Shown here: positions 5,000 through 6,836 of the stretch, piece by piece
Layout: every line of letters starts with the position of its first letter
Numbering within the stretch: the first letter of the stretch is position 1
Assembly (NCBI GenBank): GCA_903904275.1
Contig: CAIVBX010000230.1
Location: 1-6,836 of the forward strand
Origin: an uncultured Pseudomonadota bacterium
GTDB taxonomy: Bacteria > Pseudomonadota > Gammaproteobacteria > Methylococcales > Methylomonadaceae
Direction: 5' to 3'
DNA: 6,836 bases
The notes under the pieces: model-generated
The model's input: the letters and a program-made list of their open reading frames with translations, nothing else
Database searches by the model: none
What the model was told of the DNA's origin: nothing
Position numbers and translations under genes: made by a program

Positions 5000-5338
5000 T
5001 TAGTTTGAAAGTGTCTCACCTTTTGTACTTTGTGTGACACTGGCAACAAAAGAAAACCAAACGATCAATTGAAGCTGTAAACGAAGTTGTTCATATACTT
5101 CAAATGCGCCAAGTGCTTGCCACAATTCCCAACTGGTAACACCGTCACTTTGCATACAGTGAACACAATCTGACCAAATTAGAACATCAAGAGAATTGGC
5201 ATTGTTCATCGCATCAACCAGCGCAATCATGATGTGTGCTTGCTCGTTTAGTGAGAGCGATTCAAACTGAATACGGTTTGTCAGTAACTCAGGCTGTGTC
5301 ATGGCGCGAAGTGCATCATTGTTATGGAATGTTCTCAT
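5000..5338 (-). CDS. Hypothetical protein, 112 residues
   Basis: I do not recognise this protein. It looks like a real gene: the ATG at 5336-5338 is preceded by a strong AAGGGGGG SD, it starts 10 bp after the previous stop, and its composition is normal for a soluble, mostly helical protein. It is mildly acidic, with two cysteines close together (CVHC, residues 58-61), several tryptophans, and a hydrophobic stretch LQLIVWFSFVASV near 88-100 that is too polar at its edges to call a membrane segment with confidence. It is the last gene of the tightly packed small-gene block and is followed by the candidate resolvase site. Confidence 0.6.
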   Translation of the reverse strand: MRTFHNNDALRAMTQPELLTNRIQFESLSLNEQAHIMIALVDAMNNANSLDVLIWSDCVHCMQSDGVTSWELWQALGAFEVYEQLRLQLQLIVWFSFVASVTQSTKGETLSN

Positions 5339-5348
5339 GTGGCCCCCC

Positions 5349-5624
5349 TTAGCAATGGATATTCAATTTGATGATATTAAACAGGTTCTGTCTAAGCAGT
5401 TCCTGTGCGTTCAAATCAATGAAACCGATTGCTTTACTGACAAGATAATCAGTTGCCATGCCCACAGTCCAAATACTTTCTGTCACACTGCATTCTGCGT
5501 AATTAAATGAACCATTGGCAATAATGCCTGAAATAGCATCATCAATCATTCGAGTGTGCGAACGTTGAAAGGTATCGTCGTTTGTGGCTGGTGCAATAAA
5601 ATTGCTATAATCAAGTAAGAACAT
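5349..5624 (-). CDS. Hypothetical protein, 91 residues
   Basis: I do not recognise this protein. It begins at ATG 5622-5624, four bases after the preceding stop, and ends 10 bp before the next start, so it fits a co-transcribed block. The SD is weak (GAG about 13 bases upstream), suggesting coupling to the gene before it. The sequence is mixed polar and hydrophobic with segments ISGIIANGSFNYAECSVTESIW and DYLVSKAIGFIDLNAQELL. No signal peptide, clear membrane helix or catalytic motif is seen. Confidence 0.55.
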   Translation of the reverse strand: MFLLDYSNFIAPATNDDTFQRSHTRMIDDAISGIIANGSFNYAECSVTESIWTVGMATDYLVSKAIGFIDLNAQELLRQNLFNIIKLNIHC

Positions 5625-5628
5625 GGTT

Positions 5629-5820
5629 TTAAGTCTCGTTTAAAGTTATGTTTAGAAAGGGTGTGACGTTCGTCGCGTCATGCCCTTTTGTAGCAACCGC
5701 ACCATACTTTTTATAAGCAAAATCAGTGAGTTGCGTTAGTATTGCCCTCAACAAATTTTTAGTAAATTCGGATTCATCCAAATGGATGATGGGTGTGTGG
5801 CGCGTAAAAAAGGGCAACAT
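5629..5820 (-). CDS. Small hypothetical protein, 63 residues
   Basis: I do not recognise this short protein. The ATG at 5818-5820 follows GGGGGTTTT, so the only SD-like element is a G-run five bases upstream, and that run is part of a hairpin with the preceding intergenic sequence. The protein contains a helical segment (SEFTKNLLRAILTQLTDFAYKKYG, about 17-40) and no known motif. It lies in line with its neighbours and ends four bases before the next start. Because of the unusual start context it is less certain than the genes around it. Confidence 0.45.
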   Translation of the reverse strand: MLPFFTRHTPIIHLDESEFTKNLLRAILTQLTDFAYKKYGAVATKGHDATNVTPFLNITLNET

Positions 5821-5852
5821 AAAACCCCCAACTATGAGAAGCGAGGGGTTTT
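5821..5852. terminator. Hairpin between the 134- and 63-residue genes (terminator or SD-masking)
   Basis: AAAACCCC (5821-5828) and GGGGTTTT (5845-5852) form a perfect 8-bp stem with a 16-base loop. On the minus strand the stem's 3' side is GGGGTTTT directly followed by the ATG of the 63-residue gene. It could end or reduce transcription from the two upstream genes, or control access to the next start. An exact 10-bp duplication, GGTTTTAGGA, occupies 5847-5856 and 5866-5875 in the same gap. Confidence 0.5.
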
Positions 5853-5876
5853 AGGATGACCTCAAGGTTTTAGGAA

Positions 5877-6281
5877 TTAAGCCCTATTTCGTGGCTCGTA
5901 TAACCTTGGATTAACTTCACCTCCTAAAAACCTTATTGCCTTAGCCACAGATTCCCATAACCCTGACCTGTTACCCCTGAATGTAAACTTCGTGTTGTTC
6001 CACCGCTCACCTTCATTATTGCCCACGGTGTGAGCTAACCAAGCTGCCTTCAACTCCTTCACAGCCTTTTTTACATTTGCGCTCTTAACAGGCTGTTCCT
6101 TCAGCGCATCCAACGCCACGGATACATTCCGAATGGCAAAACTTAAACGTTCTGGTGTATTTTCTCTTATGTCAGATAAGACATTGTTTAAAAGATTTAC
6201 GGTTTCACTTGTAAGGTCAATCAGTTTTTGCATTTTTGTTAACTCTTCACATATCTCATCATTTACATAGTCATTTGACAT
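5877..6281 (-). CDS. Hypothetical protein, 134 residues, helical N-terminus
   Basis: I do not recognise this protein. The first 80 residues look almost wholly helical with heptad-like leucines (EELTKMQKLIDLTSETVNLL, then ALDALKEQPVKSANVKKAVKELKAAW) and could form a coiled coil. The C-terminal part is basic and aromatic (RWNNTKFTFRGNRSGLWESV, ending in RLYEPRNRA), which might suit nucleic-acid binding. The ATG at 6279-6281 follows the preceding stop by two bases, with GAG as a weak SD, so it is probably translated by coupling with the HTH gene. That pairing suggests the two proteins work together, which is inference. Confidence 0.6.
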   Translation of the reverse strand: MSNDYVNDEICEELTKMQKLIDLTSETVNLLNNVLSDIRENTPERLSFAIRNVSVALDALKEQPVKSANVKKAVKELKAAWLAHTVGNNEGERWNNTKFTFRGNRSGLWESVAKAIRFLGGEVNPRLYEPRNRA

Positions 6282-6283
6282 TT

Positions 6284-6742
6284 TTAGTTCTCATGTTGTG
6301 AATTTGCCCCAGATTTCACCGCTGGGGCTTCGGCTTTGTGTCCTAGGTCGTAGCAGGGGGTTACATCTTGAATGTGTGTGACATCCCTTACCACTGCCAA
6401 ATCCAACTCCTTAAACTTTGCGGCGACTCCTAAAACCAATTTGGCTGCATCAATGATGCTTTTGCTTTTGTCGCTGTCACAACGCCCCTCCAGTACATTC
6501 TTCAGCTGGTTTAATGACAATCCGACTAATTCAGGCAACATCATCAATGGTTGTTCAATCGTTTCATACATTTCAGAAAGACGATTCTGCCCATAGCCAG
6601 AATTCACCACCATGCTAACTGTTGTTCTCGATATGTGAAGTTCACTTGCAATTCGTGATTTCGACCAACCCAACAGCGTTAAATTGAAAATCTTTTCGTC
6701 TCGGATGTTTTGAGCATCGAGTTTATGCGTTAATTCGCTCAA
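6284..6742 (-). CDS. Helix-turn-helix DNA-binding protein with TTG start
   Basis: This 152-residue protein has a clear N-terminal HTH at about 24-48 (LGWSKSRIASELHISRTTVSMVVNS), of the kind found in phage terminase small subunits, recombinase tails and simple regulators. The middle (60-118) is helical, with a conserved-looking IIDAAKLVLGVAAKFKELD. The tail from about 120 is low in structure. The start is TTG at 6740-6742: AAAGGAG is well placed six bases upstream, and an in-frame stop excludes a longer start. It is the first gene after the GC-tract repeat locus, so it may bind those repeats. Alternatives are a transcription regulator or a small-terminase-like packaging protein. No large terminase is present to support packaging. 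Confidence 0.65.
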   Translation of the reverse strand: MSELTHKLDAQNIRDEKIFNLTLLGWSKSRIASELHISRTTVSMVVNSGYGQNRLSEMYETIEQPLMMLPELVGLSLNQLKNVLEGRCDSDKSKSIIDAAKLVLGVAAKFKELDLAVVRDVTHIQDVTPCYDLGHKAEAPAVKSGANSQHEN

Positions 6743-6757
6743 TTCAGTCTCCTTTAT
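6736..6757 (-). promoter_or_regulatory. Strong SD deciding a TTG start
   Basis: On the minus strand AAAGGAG is followed by ACTGAA and then TTG (6740-6742). The spacing is ideal and no ATG or GTG is better placed, so TTG is the likely start of the HTH protein. No convincing sigma70 promoter was found in the 50 bases upstream. TTGACC near 6795-6800 lacks a suitably spaced -10 box. Confidence 0.6.
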
Positions 6758-6788
6758 CTAAAAATTGTTGTTTTTGGTAAAAAGGGGG

Positions 6789-6836
6789 GCGGGTCAATTT
6801 CTACGCCCCCACCTCGCCCCCACCTTCACCCCCACC
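6789..6836. repeat. 48-bp terminal direct repeat, right copy (circle overlap)
   Basis: This is the partner of bases 1-48, with one difference (T6825 in place of G37). It continues the G-run at 6784-6789 into the C-rich array. Joining the two ends produces an uninterrupted inverted-repeat locus with the left end of the window, which supports circularity. Confidence 0.75.

Noticed and set aside
6306..6328. 7-bp hairpin GCCCCAG/CTGGGGC near the end of the HTH gene
   Set aside because: It is a perfect stem, but it lies within coding sequence, has no T-tract and is not placed to mask an SD. It could be chance.

Overview
The window looks like a complete or nearly complete small cryptic plasmid, or a plasmid-like satellite replicon. 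Its last 48 bases (6789-6836) repeat its first 48 (1-48) with one mismatch, as expected where a circular molecule of about 6.79 kb was opened inside a repeat. Every credible gene is on the minus strand. Base composition is moderately AT-rich, SD sequences are clear (AAGGAG, GAGGA, AAGGGGGG), and the gene families are typical of proteobacterial plasmids and islands. A gamma- or betaproteobacterial host is my best guess, but the sequence does not settle it.

Layout in the direction of transcription (high to low coordinates). (1) 6742-5000 holds five small genes: an HTH DNA-binding protein that starts at TTG, followed by four proteins I do not recognise. (2) 4897-4340 encodes a serine resolvase. 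Upstream of it lies a 100-bp gap with repeated TGTAACA motifs and a perfect 10-bp inverted repeat, a candidate res site or operator. (3) 4261-3368 is a compact operon of a GRKP-type DNA-binding protein, an antitoxin and a MazF/PemK-type toxin, with overlapping genes. A promoter with a symmetrical CGTACG operator lies in front of it. (4) 3329-3063 encodes a ribbon-helix-helix protein, followed by a strong hairpin terminator. (5) 3016-2884 is a control region with 7-bp tandem repeats and a 16-bp inverted repeat that covers the SD of the next gene. (6) 2883-306 is the replication module: an archaeo-eukaryotic-type primase overlapping a VapE-type superfamily 3-like helicase. (7) 305-1, continuing across the circle junction to 6743, is gene-free. 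It holds a striking mirror arrangement of G-tracts and C-tracts around an AT-rich core.

Inferred working of the element: primase and helicase form the replication machinery. The RHH protein and the repeats in front of the primase probably set copy number. The resolvase would reduce multimers to monomers, and the toxin-antitoxin pair would stabilise inheritance. The GC-tract palindromic locus is the best candidate for the replication origin, a terminus or an element end. No relaxase, integrase, IS transposase, resistance gene, tRNA, rRNA or CRISPR array was seen. The most unusual features are the GC-tract inverted-repeat locus, the helicase P-loop lacking its usual glycines, and the block of unrecognised small genes.
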